A stretch of DNA of 64,000 nucleotides from contig CM056559.1 in NCBI GenBank assembly GCA_029721515.1, forward strand, positions 19,323,479-19,387,478, given 5' to 3'. This document shows positions 13,201 through 27,000 of the stretch, one piece after another; position 1 is the stretch's first letter; each line of letters starts with the position of its first letter. The stretch is from Synanceia verrucosa (lineage: Eukaryota > Chordata > Actinopteri > Perciformes > Synanceiidae). The translations under genes were made by a program, and so were the position numbers. The notes beneath the pieces are model-generated. The model saw only the letters and a program-made list of their open reading frames with translations. It had not been told where the DNA came from and did not search any database.

Positions 13201-16200
13201 GGCTTCAAACTACAGACTGAAACTTCTCAGAGAAATCTTCCACACCACTCACTGTCTGCAACGCCTTGAAAATAAGGCTGGGTACCGAACATCGATATTT
13301 TCGTAGCACTGACCGAACAGCTCTGATCCTATTGGGTATCAAAAAATTAATCATCTTTCGGTGCCAAATTCCGATACCCAAGTGTCTTTGAGCCATGCGT
13401 GTAGATGGCACTAGTTTCCAGGAACATGTCCCCTTCAGATTTATAGTGACACCGATCCATCCTCCCACATTCACAGCATTAGGTGACAAACACCCATGGT
13501 AAAACAGAGGATTAATGTCATTGCAGCAGCACTGAGAGCCAATTGGGAGAATGTTTTGATTCATGGTGCATTCCAGTTGTAGAGAAATTAAAAAATTTAA
13601 AAGGTAACACGACTTGTTGTGTGTCTGTAAGGCTGGGAAGTGCTGGGAAGTGCTCAATATTATCCTTCTAGAACCGGTATCGAAAACAAAGAAACAGAAA
13701 TTGGCACTGTATCAAAAAATTCTCAACGATACCCAGCCCTACTTGAAACTGTTGCCTCATTACTTGACTTCATGACTTTCAGTTCTCAGCTGATGTTTTG
13801 AAAGATGCACAAAAATACATTAAAGCAGCTGCTTCTTGCAACTTCACCGCAGAGAGTGCATTTCCTGTGTTTTGGGTGATACAGGAAGATTAAGTAAGAC
13901 AGAAAAACACAGAGGAAGGCTCAAATTTTTGTACAGCAACTTATCTGTGTTATCAGAACAGGAAGAGGTTACAGTCAAACCAGCTTGGCTGGCTCCAGAT
14001 CTGTTAGTGAAACCAACCTCCAACAGGTGGAACACAAAGTCCATTCATCTTTACTAACATAGAGTCATGCAGACACTCCCACCAAAACTACTGAGTTTCC
14101 TGGTCTAATCGAGTCCTGTCAGAATGACATTTAGCTGCTTAATAAATGCAATCACAAGTGAAAAAAGTTTTAAATGCTTAAATCTATGATCTAAACATCT
14201 GACACCTAGAGTTTGGTGCTCATATTGAGCTCTTCTGTGTCTCACCTGTGGCCATAATGAGTCCTGGTGCAGAGTCCTTGGATAAAATGGGCATCCTCCT
14301 CAGCTGGATGTTGAACAGCTGGCTCCAGCGCTGGGCCAGGTGGAGAGAGCAACCTTTACCAAGCTGAAGGAGGGAGGAGGGGAGAGAGGTCACATGATGC
14401 TCTACTTATGTCATGGGACCGAGGTCAACTACTGAAGAAGATGTTAGATATAAGAAGTGAGGTTTTATGCCTCAGCTTCTGTGCCAAACACTGCACTAAA
14501 ATCATATCCAGCATAATAACATAGCACTGTGGCTCTACCTGGCAGTCCACAGTTCCTCCCAGGCTGTCTGCAGCTGGTGGCTGAAGCAGCTCCCATGTGC
14601 CCCCCTTGTCGAAAGTGATGACAGATCGCATGTTGTCCTCGCTGACAGAGCCGTTGATGAGCGTGGCGATGAAGACTCCTCGCAGACCCTCCACACGGTG
14701 CAAGTCTGCAAAAGGCTCACTGGCAAAGTACCTGAAACACAGAGAGGCTACATCATCACCATGCTCGGGTGCAAACTGCATCATTATCATTATGTCATAC
14801 TGTACAGTATGCTTTTTTTTTATTTTAATAGTGTCATGTTAGAACAGTACATTCGGAGCTACTTATATGAACCAGAATACAGTGCAGAGGATCTATGATG
14901 AATGGAGAAGGAAGAGGCCACCACAGCTGGTGTGCATTCTGGTTCTTAAAGGTTTTTTTTATATCCTTTTGAGCAAAGCTGAATACCACAGTTCTTTTAT
15001 TTTTTTCTGCTCATGTACCACCAATTTCAAAAATATGTGCGCCTATCTACAGCACAGACAGGAAGATGGAGTGACAGGGTGAATTTATCGGCTGTCAGAC
15101 ATCAGACTGCCTGAGTAAAAATGCTAGATGCTAGAGGGGGAAACAGCATGTAGAGCAGAAATATTTTCATTGTAAATTTTGTATTTTTACCAAACCAGAG
15201 TTGGTTGTTGGAAATATTAACCAAGATGGTTTTGGTTTTCGACGCTCTAGCACATACACATCTGTGTGAATATCTTGTAAATCCTTGGGCTGACAGTGAC
15301 CGGTTTGGAAATTCTAATATCGCCCAACCCTGAAAGACAGCCTTGGTTTTGGAAAAGACCATTTTTCCAGCTCTGTGAAATACTTCTAAAATGTCTTTCT
15401 GAGACTACTACAAAGCCATACTTTCTGAGCAATGAAACACCACTTACTTGCACCCAGAGGTGTAATTTGTGGAAAATCCAAGCCATAACATGGCAAATTA
15501 AGTGTTACTGATTCATAGATGTTTTATTTAAAAAAATCACTGTCCACATTCTTGTTCACACACAGCAGAACACAAGGTGTTTTATCTTTACATAAGCAGA
15601 AGGCAACAGGATCCTCAGCTCATTTCATTAACAAAAGACAACAGTGTCAGATACAGAGAAGGAAGCATCATTGGCAGACAAACACTTGAGCCAACACTGT
15701 GACTGTCTGCTGCCAGGATAACACAGGAGCTTCCTGATGTGATCATGAAAGAGGCTGGGCACAAATACAATGAAAGCAGAGCTCAAAGGTCACACAGAGT
15801 TGGCATCAGATCAATATGTTTTATTGGATAAAGCAGCATTATTCATCTGTGTTTGTTATTTGGCATTAGTAAGGGGAACAAAAGGTCTTTCTGTCACTTC
15901 CTGAGGTTGCTATGGGAATTACTAGCAAGACTCAGCTTAATGTGTTCTCTAGGTACACACCAAGGGCCTCATGTATCAAAGTAGTGTTGCGCCAGGAAAC
16001 GCAGCATACATCAGCATCCATGCTCACATTCAGATGTATCAACAGTGACATAAGCATAGAAACGAGTGCTATGCCACGCCAGCTGACGTACACCAGGTTC
16101 TGATGCTTTTGGTCCATTGGCGACACTTAGAGGGGATGCTGGGAAACGGTCACCGGTTGGTGAACAGCTGTGAGGAGCTGTGACCGGTCCTTGGAGCACC

Positions 16201-19200
16201 ATAGCGAGGAGCCAGATGCTGCCAGTGCCCACACAGCTGCTGACCACACCGTGCTCCTTGGCCAGGAGCTGGCCAACCGATCGGGAGTGAGCTAGTCCAC
16301 CCCGAGCCGGACCACGCCACCTGTGTTGGACTGGATCCTCTACATCTCCACCATCTCAGGATCAAAAAATGTTATGTTAATCATAAACATTTTCACTCCA
16401 TCAACATGCAGATTATTTGTGATGCGCATATGCATCTGACCCACATCGTTGCAAGGTGATTCGTTGGGAACAGGCTGCAGGCGGGCATGGTGTGGGACAG
16501 CAGGAGTAAATGCTGACTGGTCATCAGTCTTCCCAGACTCATTGTTTGCACAGTGTGTCCCCGATCCATCCATGTGCAGCACGTGTCTAATAATGTGCTT
16601 TTAACTGACGGTGGGTCCTCTTGTTTTTAGCCGTGGTAGTGATCGTAGCAAGGAGAGCCCCACCATGGAGCCTATTTAAAGCATTTGCATATTCATATGT
16701 GGACGTGGTGAGGGAGGAGTCTGCAACTCCGACATGTGCGTGCACAATTCAACGCTGATTGGGATATACCAAGGGAAGCTGCATGGATTCCAGCGTTCAC
16801 ACTGTTTTATACATCTGGATTTTCTGATGGCGTACGCCGTTTTCTGGATTGCAACACACACTAACTCTCAGTACGGAATCAACACAAGTCTTACATGAGG
16901 CCCCTGGTGTATTGTAATGTGCTGGCACAATTAGCTTGAGCGCAATTCATTTCATTCATATCAAGGCAAATTGAAGCTTGGGTAGGTAATGCATTTAGTT
17001 ATATTTCTTGAAATTCTCATGACATCCCCACAGCAGTCAATAAAGCAATCAATAATGCTGAAATGATTGGATGAGCGCTACCTGCCTGTGTGCAGGAGCC
17101 TTATACAAACTCCTGGCTTAACAGCTGTGAGTACTAATTGCAGCCGTGTTCGTTGTTTTGATAGATTTCTCATCATGAAAATTATGAGGGAGTGACTTTG
17201 GAGGGAGGCTTGAAAGGACAGACTGTCAGTTTGCCAACTTGGTGACTTTGTCTCTAGATTTAGAGGCTTCTGGAGCTCATAGTGCTGCTAGCTACTTTCA
17301 TTTGAAAAAGAGTTGGCAACAAAATCGAGCTTACTCTTGCTGGTTTCTCCAAAGTTATTGACCCAGGATTTAATTACTGATACTTATCTAACTATATACA
17401 AATTAAACAAAGGCTCTTTCGTGGATTATTTGTTGCTGAAATACAAGAGAAGCTGGACAGATTCAGAAAAGATGGTTAATCTAACATTATCAGCGCGCTT
17501 GATCGTTAGTTACAACTGTGTTATTTGTTTCTTTGATTTTTTGAATGGAGTTCTGCTTCATGACCTGTCATAATCTGGCAACTCATTTCGGGCAGTTTGT
17601 CCAAGTAGAGTTACCCTTTATTTCCACTGGATGCAGAACGACGTCGATGTCTGTCATCCATCAATATGCACCAGATCCGCCTGTTGCAGCTCCATCATAC
17701 AACGAGAACGAGATCTCGTGAGATTTTGCAAATTCACATATAATTGCGCGATATAGCAGTTGTAGCGGAGCATCATTTATTATTATTATTTATATCATTA
17801 TAGTTGTTTCATTTTGTGTCTGTACATGACCTCCTGTCCCACAAGATCTGCTCTGTGTTGAATTCATGCGTCGTGCACCATCGTCCAACAAAAACAGCGT
17901 TTCTGTCGATTTGTTTCGGCAGGCGTTGACAAGTCAACGGTGTTCCACGTTCAGTGGAAATTAGGGGTTACCGTCACGAAAGTTAACATGTTAAGCCCGA
18001 TAAAGCATATTAATGCGCTAATTCCGACAGCCCTAATATATATACACCATCTGGCTTCTGGATCCCCCAGTAGGAGCTGGTCGGTGTGTGCTATGGAAAA
18101 AGGGCCACTGTGCTTCCTCTGGCTAATTCAGGGTACCCGTCGGAGGCGTCATTTAAAGGGAGTTGTGCCTTCTTAATGATACTTGATGCTTTCCAACCTG
18201 CTGAACAGATTTTTGAGAAACAGATAGCATGTTTGTGTGCAGTACCTGATCAGAGTGTTGCTGCCAGAGCCCTCAGGACTGTAATACAGGACGTTTTCCA
18301 ACGACAGAGAGAAGGAAAGGCCCTGAGTGTCTGAGATGTAGAGGTGAGTGACGTTGTTCAGGTGGTTCACACACACAAACACCTGGTCCTCTGACGCATC
18401 TGCGATATAATACTCCTGTTAGGTGAAGGAAAAGAGAGGTGAAGGGGTCATTATTAGTACACCAGCCTCATGTCTGATTGGACTGGACACAGTGTGAAAA
18501 GACTGGATATCACAGTATTAACAGTGCAGGTGGTTCTTCGACCAGAATCAGACTTAAGACAGTTTGGTAAATGTGATTGTGAGTCTCACAGGATTTAGGA
18601 TAAGACTACCAATATGTTCTTTTACCAAACCCAGTACCTTTTAAAATATCTTACTCTTGAACACTTTAATCTGCAATTTAGCAAGCAGCCAATCTATCTA
18701 TCCACAGTTATGTTAAATGTAAAATGTTACATCCTGTGTATACACAAGCAGCTGAGGGGTAAGTGAGAAAAAAAATAATTCTGCTTATTTATTTTCTGTC
18801 TGGATCGCTTCTATTTTTAAAACATGAGAACAAGTGAAAAAAATCTTTGCCAGAATAATCTTTGTGAGGTCCTTTTTTCAAGTCACTCTTTCCAACCTAG
18901 CAGTGAAAAGATCGATCAGACACACTTCAAGAGCCAAATTAAGAGCCTGGATCTATGAGGAACTGCTCGAGTAAACAATTTAATTACAAACACATTGGTT
19001 ATATAGATATGAATGGTGATGACACAAATGTCACACCACTACGCATGGTAAACAGAATGGTGTCTGTATTTCAAGGCTGTGGTAAAGGACAGGGGTGTGC
19101 TAGATTTATAACACAAGACAAAACAAGAATGTATAATAATTATTTTGTGCCATCAACCTGTTTTGATAATCACTGGAACTTAATACTAAATTGGTTATTG

Positions 19201-20968
19201 AAACATGATTAATTGCGCAGCTCTCTGAGTAAAAACAGGAGCACATGATTGAGAGACTCACTGTGATTGGATGCCGGGTCATAAACTGGGCAGCTTTCAT
19301 TGGCTGGCGGTTGTAGGAGACCCAGAGCTGAACAGATGAAGGTTCATGGCTGCCGAGCAGTTTCTGGAGAGACAGAAGAGACAGAGACAACCCAAGAGAT
19401 TCAACAGCTCATTAGTTATGGCGACACTTGAACACTTAGTGGCCTAAACCCCATGCATGTTTTTGGATGGTGGGAGGAAGCCGGAGTACCCGGAGAGAAC
19501 CCACGCAGACACGGAGAGAACTTGCAAACTCCACACAGAAAGGCCCCGGGCCAGGAATTGAACCCGGTACCTTCTTGCTGTGAGGCGACAGTGCTAACCG
19601 TGCCACCCCCTATCTGACATGATGAAGCTTAATTGTATTCCTAGGGTATATGAGAGGCAATTTCATGTCATAAGTGCACAGCACATGCAAAGCCCTAGAG
19701 TGGTTTCCTGCTTACATTTAAGATGTAGCACAACACAGAAGTTGTCAGCTCTCACGTAGCTTTCTAAAACAAAAGAATTATGTGAAGCCACAAAGGCAGC
19801 CATCTTGGCACTGCTGGAAATTGGCATGAGTGAGAGACAGGTAGCTAAAAAAAACTGAAGATCTCCAGATCTCCATCTCATTAGACAGAAAAAAACAAGC
19901 CGAACATGGTACTAGCAAACTGCGTACTGGTGGAGGCAGGAAACGTCTTTCTACCCAACAAGATGACCGTGCACTCATCCGTTCCTGCATCAGGAATCAT
20001 CATCAGACCTCCAGGGACCTTAAAAATGAGGAGAAAGCCTGGAGAAGCCTACAAACCAGACTATCTTGCCCCACAGTGATACATGGGGGTAGAATAGTGA
20101 TGATCTGGAGTTGTTTCAGTTTGGGTGGAAGAGGGCAAATGAAGCAGGTCATGTACAGGCCTACTCTTGAAAACATTCTTCTTCCATCAACTGGAAAACT
20201 CTTTCCTGCTTTGAATGACTGGATTTCCCAAAAAGACAATGCCCCTTGCTACACGGCAAGGTCAGTTAAAGCCTGGATAGAGAACCAGAACATTCAAACC
20301 ATGCCTTGATCTGCTCAATCACAAAATCTAAATGTAATTGAAAACCTGTGGAAAATCATCAAACTCAAAACGGAGAACCACCAGCCAAGAAACAAAGCAA
20401 ATCAGTTTGAATTTATGCAAGAGAAACCGTGTGACAGCAAAACAATGTCACAAGCTGGTGGAGAGCATGCCAAGACACATCACTGTAGTCACCAAAAACA
20501 ATGGTTATGCAATCAAGTACCAACATCCCGTGTGAATCATGAGACGAAATGTACTGTTTTTGGCAGGACAATGCCATAGCTATTGATGTAAGAACTGAAG
20601 CCATTTTGGTTATTATCAAGAAAACCAAAATCGTATTTGTCCAAACATTTTTTTCCATTACTGTAAGTACACAGTTTACACATACAAATGGCCAAATTCT
20701 GGCATTTTTTTGTTTTTTATTTTAAATAGTGTGTCCCATGTATTTATTTAAGACTGCGATAAGAAATCATTTGAAGAATTTTGAGCTTTCTTTGCATATC
20801 ATTCATATAACAAAAGCATTGTGTTAACTAAATGACAGGAATTAATATTAGTATATTAAGTGAACTCCATGTAGTCCATTGAATCTCCCAAATGTATCAC
20901 TAAAATGAAACTGTACAAAGTTGATTTGTACAGGCTGAAACTGTCAACATTATTCGCAGAGATCCAAA

Positions 20969-21038
<70 letters not shown>

Positions 21039-24000
21039 TACATACATATATATGTATATATAGTTCATTTCATTTCAGACCTATATGATTAAAATATATA
21101 TAAAAATATATAAATATTGTCTAGCCACATTAAATATGATTTTACCTCATTGTTATTCTAATCTATGCTCACAGCAACAGAATAAATGTATCTGCTGTCC
21201 TCTCTGTGAATAAAGGGGCCCTCTGTGCTCATTAAGACTCTGCTCTATACTCCTAATTACATTGTTGACGTATCCACATTTTCCATTTGCATCTCATCCC
21301 TCGCTCTCCCAGCTGTACATTTTTTGTGAATGTGGCTCAGTTCAAACTAACAAGAGAGCTGAGACTTCATTATTTTTTGCTTGGGATTAGTTTGGACGAG
21401 GATTTGACACCAATACCTTCTATAGAGGGAAAGAGAGAGAAAAGACTAAAATGAGGTACAGAAAAAGTGAACTAGGGTCACGTTTGGATGAGATTAATCT
21501 TAAGAGACAAGACTATACTTTAATTACTAATCACGCCAGATATTGTGTGAGTGCCTCTGGCAGATAAGGTTGGGGTTCGATACCATTTTATCAAATCTGA
21601 ATCCAATACTGAATCCATATTTAGTCTACTTAGATTTAGTTTTTACATTTTGCTTAAAACTAAACTAAAAATGCTAAAAAAAAAAAAAAAAAGAGCTAAA
21701 ACTTAATATTCCTCGCCCTAAGACAGCTGGGATAGGCTCCAGCCCTGTCTTTTAGCCACATTGTGAGTCCAGGTTAGCTCCATTCATTATTATCTAGTTT
21801 TGAAATAGACCATTTTACTAAGGCTATCCCCTTTTGTTCGATTGGTCGAGTAATCAGTCCTTTTGGTTGTAATCAACTTTGATTTCTTTCATCAATTTTT
21901 TTTTTTTTTATGACTTTTACACAACATCCCCTGCGACTTTTTGGCCACACACCTGGACCTGGACACCTGGCTGGTGACCTGACCCCTGAAGGTGTGCTGT
22001 GGTATCTGAGACCTTTCTATCAGAAGCAGCACTACCTGATAAAGTACAAGCAAAGTGCTGATAAAAATAAAGCTTATTTTCAATGTAACCAAAGGACACT
22101 CAGAAAAGCAGCCTTAAAAACAAACAACAATACAACCCCAAAGCTATCAAGCTTCCTCAAAAAGAAAAGTGCATTCTGTGTACAGTATTCCGTAATGAAC
22201 AGAAGCTGCTTCCTTTAGGTGTCCAACATGCCTACAGTGTTAATATAGACACTGAAAAATATTAACTAGTTACTGTTACCAGTTATCTCATTCAAAAAGT
22301 AACTCAATTACTTTGTTGATTACTTACACCAAAAGTAATGTGTTACTGTTAAAACACAAATTCTGACTTGGACCTTAGAAATTCCGACATTCCCGTACAA
22401 CCTGAACGCACCATGGGCCGAATCACTCAAACGCCAGGCTACTAATCCTGCTGCAATGACAATAATGCTCTGATTTAGCAGCGATGTTTGTCTATTTATG
22501 CTGGAAAGTAGGGGAACGGATCAGTGTCTGTATGAATCTTAAGAGGACATGTCCCCCTGTCCATAGAGATATGTGAGAGCTTGAATGAATGCAAGCTGAA
22601 TTCATCAATCAGGAAATCATTTGCCAAATAACAATAAATGCACCATATTGTAATGGTAACTTTGTTTATTTATTTAAAAAGTAATGCGTTAAGAGTACTG
22701 TATTAGTTGACAAAAGTATGCATTACAGTGACGCGCTTCTATTAATAACTAGTTACTGCCCAACACTGATCCCAGATTTTAGCTCATTCAGCTCGTGATA
22801 CTGTTGCAGTAGTCGTAGCAATTTTTCTCGTGCTTGCTGGTCACCTTTGACTGGTCATGCTGACTCACGCATATTTGTTTCCGACTGGAAAAATACAAGC
22901 GATGATGTCACCGACTATTATTGACAAATGTCGGCAATGAATTTCATTATTGATTTTTGTCGACTGCGTTGACTAATTATTGCACCCCTGCTTAAATCCT
23001 GAAGCTGGAACATTTTTCAACTTTGTCACATGAGCTTTAGCATAGTAACTGTCTCCAACTGGTTAATGATGCTCTGAGGAAGTGCCGTGATGATTACTTC
23101 TCATTGCTTCCAAAAAATATACAACACAATACTGTTTACTATAGTATGTTGACAGATTTATATAATTGGACCAAAGCTGTTGCCTAAAAAATACAGTCTG
23201 TAGTGATGTTACAGAGTGGAGGGTTATTTATGTCACCGGCAATCTCGGCCGAGTACCAGCAGCGACCAGACTACAGCAAACAGTTTCACTGTGTTAGTCT
23301 CAGTTTAGAGGAGAGAAAAGTGAGGAGGAATAAAAGATTTCACAAAAATGTGTTGGCATCAGAGCGTAGAAAATTGGGTATTTTGGATACTTTCCTGTTT
23401 TGGGAACCAACATAGAACTAGATCCTTCTGCTACAGAATATGATACACATTTGATTTTTACTTCAATGCCATATTTTAATCGGAATGTATGGAAGAGATT
23501 TATTAAATACTGTTCCATATTTTTATGCTATGGATGCTTGTGTCCGTCCTGTCTGAGCATCCCCAGTCTCCAGCAGAGCATTTTAGCCTTTTCTATTCAG
23601 TCCATTGATTTATCTAGCATAGAGCCCACATCGACTGTGTGCTGTGACGTGAAAGCAAAGCAGCAGCTACTCTGAGACCACTGGGACGAGAGGGAAGGAC
23701 AAAAAATAAGGGTAAAAAAATAATGGAAAATACAAGCAGATGTGCGCTCTTCTTTTTAAGATGCAGAGAACACAGCAGTCAATTATATTACACTGTGACT
23801 CAGAAACAAGGTTTTTTTTCTTAATCATGGGTGTGTAGTGTTGTTCCTTCAGCCGTTATACTTCAATCAAGATTTACATTTTCAGTTTACTTTGTGAGTC
23901 AGGAAGGAAAATTGGACAGGAGAATGTCAGCTATGTATTTTCACATGTACGTAAGTGGCATGGTGATTATATTTTTTTCCATTGAAACCACAGACTGTAG

Positions 24001-27000
24001 CTCAATGGCAACTGTAAGTGAGCCACACATTCCACGCTGCGCTCATGTTCTCTCAAACTGATCCTCGCTTAACTCCCAAATCCCTGAAATGAGATGTGGT
24101 TCTTGGGCCTCAGATCGACTGAGCCCGGGTGGCAGACAGACACAGTAGTCTACATAAAATACTGTTCCCTGAACTATGGAATACAAAAAAAATCATTGTC
24201 ACACCCCAAACATAAAAAAGGCTGTCATATCTGGCATTTAAGCTAATCACAAACATGTTTTAAATGATTTATATGAACTGCACTCACTAACACAGGAGTA
24301 AATGCTTGATATTTTGCTGTAGCCCACAAGGCCACACAGTGAGAGCACCACTCCAACACAGAGAACAGCCACAAGGTGACATTTGTTAATGACTCGCCCA
24401 GAGGAAGAGCACATGTTTGGTGCTGTTCAAGGCTGACAGGTTGAAACCTAAACAAGCTGGAAATGTCTCAAGCCAAATCCTCTGAGGCAAAGCGCCTTCT
24501 GCTTGTTTCACCCAACTGCTGTACAGTTGAATCCTGTCAAACATTCTGTGATACAGCGCTCTTTCATATCTGCAATTTCCCTGGTCAAGAGGCCTTCAGG
24601 TACTTCTGTAATTGTTTGTCTTTTACTGTGGGGATGGTTAGCATTTTCTACCAAAAATACACACAAGTAATAATCTCAATCATCAATAGAAGTGTGTGGC
24701 GGTGTCTGTATCTGCAGAGATGATGCAGCCTTCTCCCTCACTTTGCTGTGTTCAACATCCATAAAAAAATGAAGCGACCATGTTCCAGACTGTACGCAAG
24801 CATCCAAGGGGGAGCCAAGGAAATGCTGGACACAGTGTCAAAAAGTGAAAAAAAGTGAAAAGTGAAGTGAAAGTGTCCCGCATTAACACTCCTAACTAAT
24901 GGTATATACAGGCGTTATTAATGCACTGACCCAGCTTGAAAATTGACTGACTGATACAGACCAGATTGTGCATACATGACATGAGAAAATCTAAAAAAAT
25001 CAAATTGTTTTGAGACCTGCAGGTCCTCCATATTGTTTTGATACTCTGGCCGGCTTCCCCTCCTGCAGCAGCTGCAGCTTTGTTCAGTGAAAATGCTGTG
25101 AGAAAGCCATCGCTAATTCCCTGCTCAGCACCAAACAGCAGCTAGCTGGAACAGAACAGTGGCAATAGCAACTGTCAATGTGGAAACAACTGTGTGTACC
25201 TCTTCTGGGAATTTCCAGTAAAATACCAAAGCACAGTAGAGGACAGTGCCAGGAATCTCCAACAGTCTGACGTATTCAATAAACCCAATTGTTTGAGCAA
25301 CTACAAGTAAGCAAGGGCTTTGATGGGAGGGATCATTCCTTCTCCGGTCTCCACTTCATGTTTTCTCCTGTCTGTCCCAGATTCTTCGCAGAGAATCTGT
25401 GATCTAAATGAGACGGACTGTGAAGAGAAGAAATGGGCCTTATCGACTTCCCCATTACGTCTGCTAAGCCAGTTATCACCAGGTCTCCTCGATGGGACCA
25501 AAGGCTGGAGTCTATAAGGTCTGATTAGCACTCTCTTCCTCAGGATCCTTGTTGTTAGATAAAACTCTCCGTTTCTGGCTCTCTAATTAGATTAAGCATC
25601 TTGGCACTGCCAAAAGCACTTGTGATATTCCATTATTCTAATCCTATTAGTGCAAGCCAGAAGAGGGGAGAGAAAGCAAGTGAGACTAAGACAGAAGAGT
25701 CAGTCTTTTATAGCTAATGAGCACAGTAAAAAATATAGATGCTGCTAGCAGTAGCTTATGCAGTCGCAGCGGTAAATGGCTGATGGAGCTGATGCTTGGT
25801 GACTGATCCATTTCCATACAAGCCCCAGACTTGGTGTCATGATGTGCTGAGGGCTGTACTGGTCTGTCTGACTGGTCTAATCAGCTCAGTAGGTCATCAA
25901 GAGCAAGTCACAGACGGGTCAGTCACAACCCTGCTCGTCAACAATGACAAGCTCTCAGTGTGTTTTAAAGGCAAAAAAGACAAATCCTGGAATTCATCTG
26001 TCCCACTAAATTGCCATTTTGCGTTCATTGAGACATACAGTAAGCATGTCTACTTACAACAACCTGTACAGTTATGTCAATCACCTCTACCCTTTATTCA
26101 ATGAAAAAGAAGACAGCCATTCAGACTCAAGAGCACAAAAACAATCAACCACAGGACTAGATGACAACAGTAGATGTGATTTTAGCATGATTTATGATTA
26201 ATTTATCCGCTTTTTGGGGGAATTTGATTTCCCCATGTGGGGAATGATGATGCAGGATGACAATCACCAAAACTGTTCAATCAACAAGTAACATTTCAGT
26301 CTGTCGAACTTCATGTTTACTACTTTACAAAAATGTTGCTGTTCAACACATTTCACAATTCACAATGCGTTTTTTTCCATGTTGGTGAAAATACAACTGC
26401 AGAGCCGTAATATGTAAGAGAGAGCATGCAGGCACGTCATGAATAATCATCTCACGACAGCAACATTAAACTGTCTGAGTTTATCTGGATAGCAGTGATG
26501 TTTATCCCTCCCCTCTGACTGTCTCTCAGGAAACAGGAAAGAAAAACAAAACTAAACGGCTTAGGTTGTACAGTATTATATCCTCTCACCCACCCACCCC
26601 CGGCACCTTCACTGCACAATCACCCTACTGTTATTTACAACTACTGCTATTATTATTCCACTCTTTTGCAGTGTATATTACACCTATCACCCTCCCATAT
26701 CTCTGTTTTAATAACCTGTGTTGATTATTGTCTGTGTTGTCACTGTTACTTTCTGTGGTGTATTGTAGCTCTTCACAAGCACCCTCAAATTTCGTTGTAC
26801 CCCCCAGTATAATGACAATAAAGACTATTCTATTCTTTTCTCTATTATTCTATCCTCTTGTCAAAGCCTCTCTGTCTTTTCCATGTCAGCAAGCCCCACA
26901 TGGATCAGTACCAGGTCACAGACTAAGTAGAGAAGGTTTAGCTCTCCAATCTACATACATTTTGGATTTGGTATCACTTTGCAGGTTTGATCTTTTCTGT

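Larger units (their letters stand above)
14732..18245. other. sorl1 intron 8
   Basis: Contains the element 15957-16912, the nested pair 17410-18035 / 17616-17966, and near 15295-15335 a lone hAT-type end (ATATCGCCCAACCCTGA). Confidence 0.8.

Noticed and set aside
13205..13657. A 150-codon minus-strand open frame
   Set aside because: Lies across the hAT-like MITE 13273-13741; no similarity to any protein I recognise.
16340..16582. 80-codon minus-strand frame inside the 15957-16912 element, considered as a Myb/SANT-type transposon protein
   Set aside because: No helix-turn-helix or catalytic motif could be seen; the length is compatible with chance.
20972..21062. Regularly spaced repeats that could suggest a CRISPR array
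   Set aside because: Simple dinucleotide repeats without spacers, in a vertebrate genome.
22780..22995. Possible third hAT element ending ATTATTGCACCCCTG
   Set aside because: One terminus is convincing but no matching left end or 8-bp duplication could be found.
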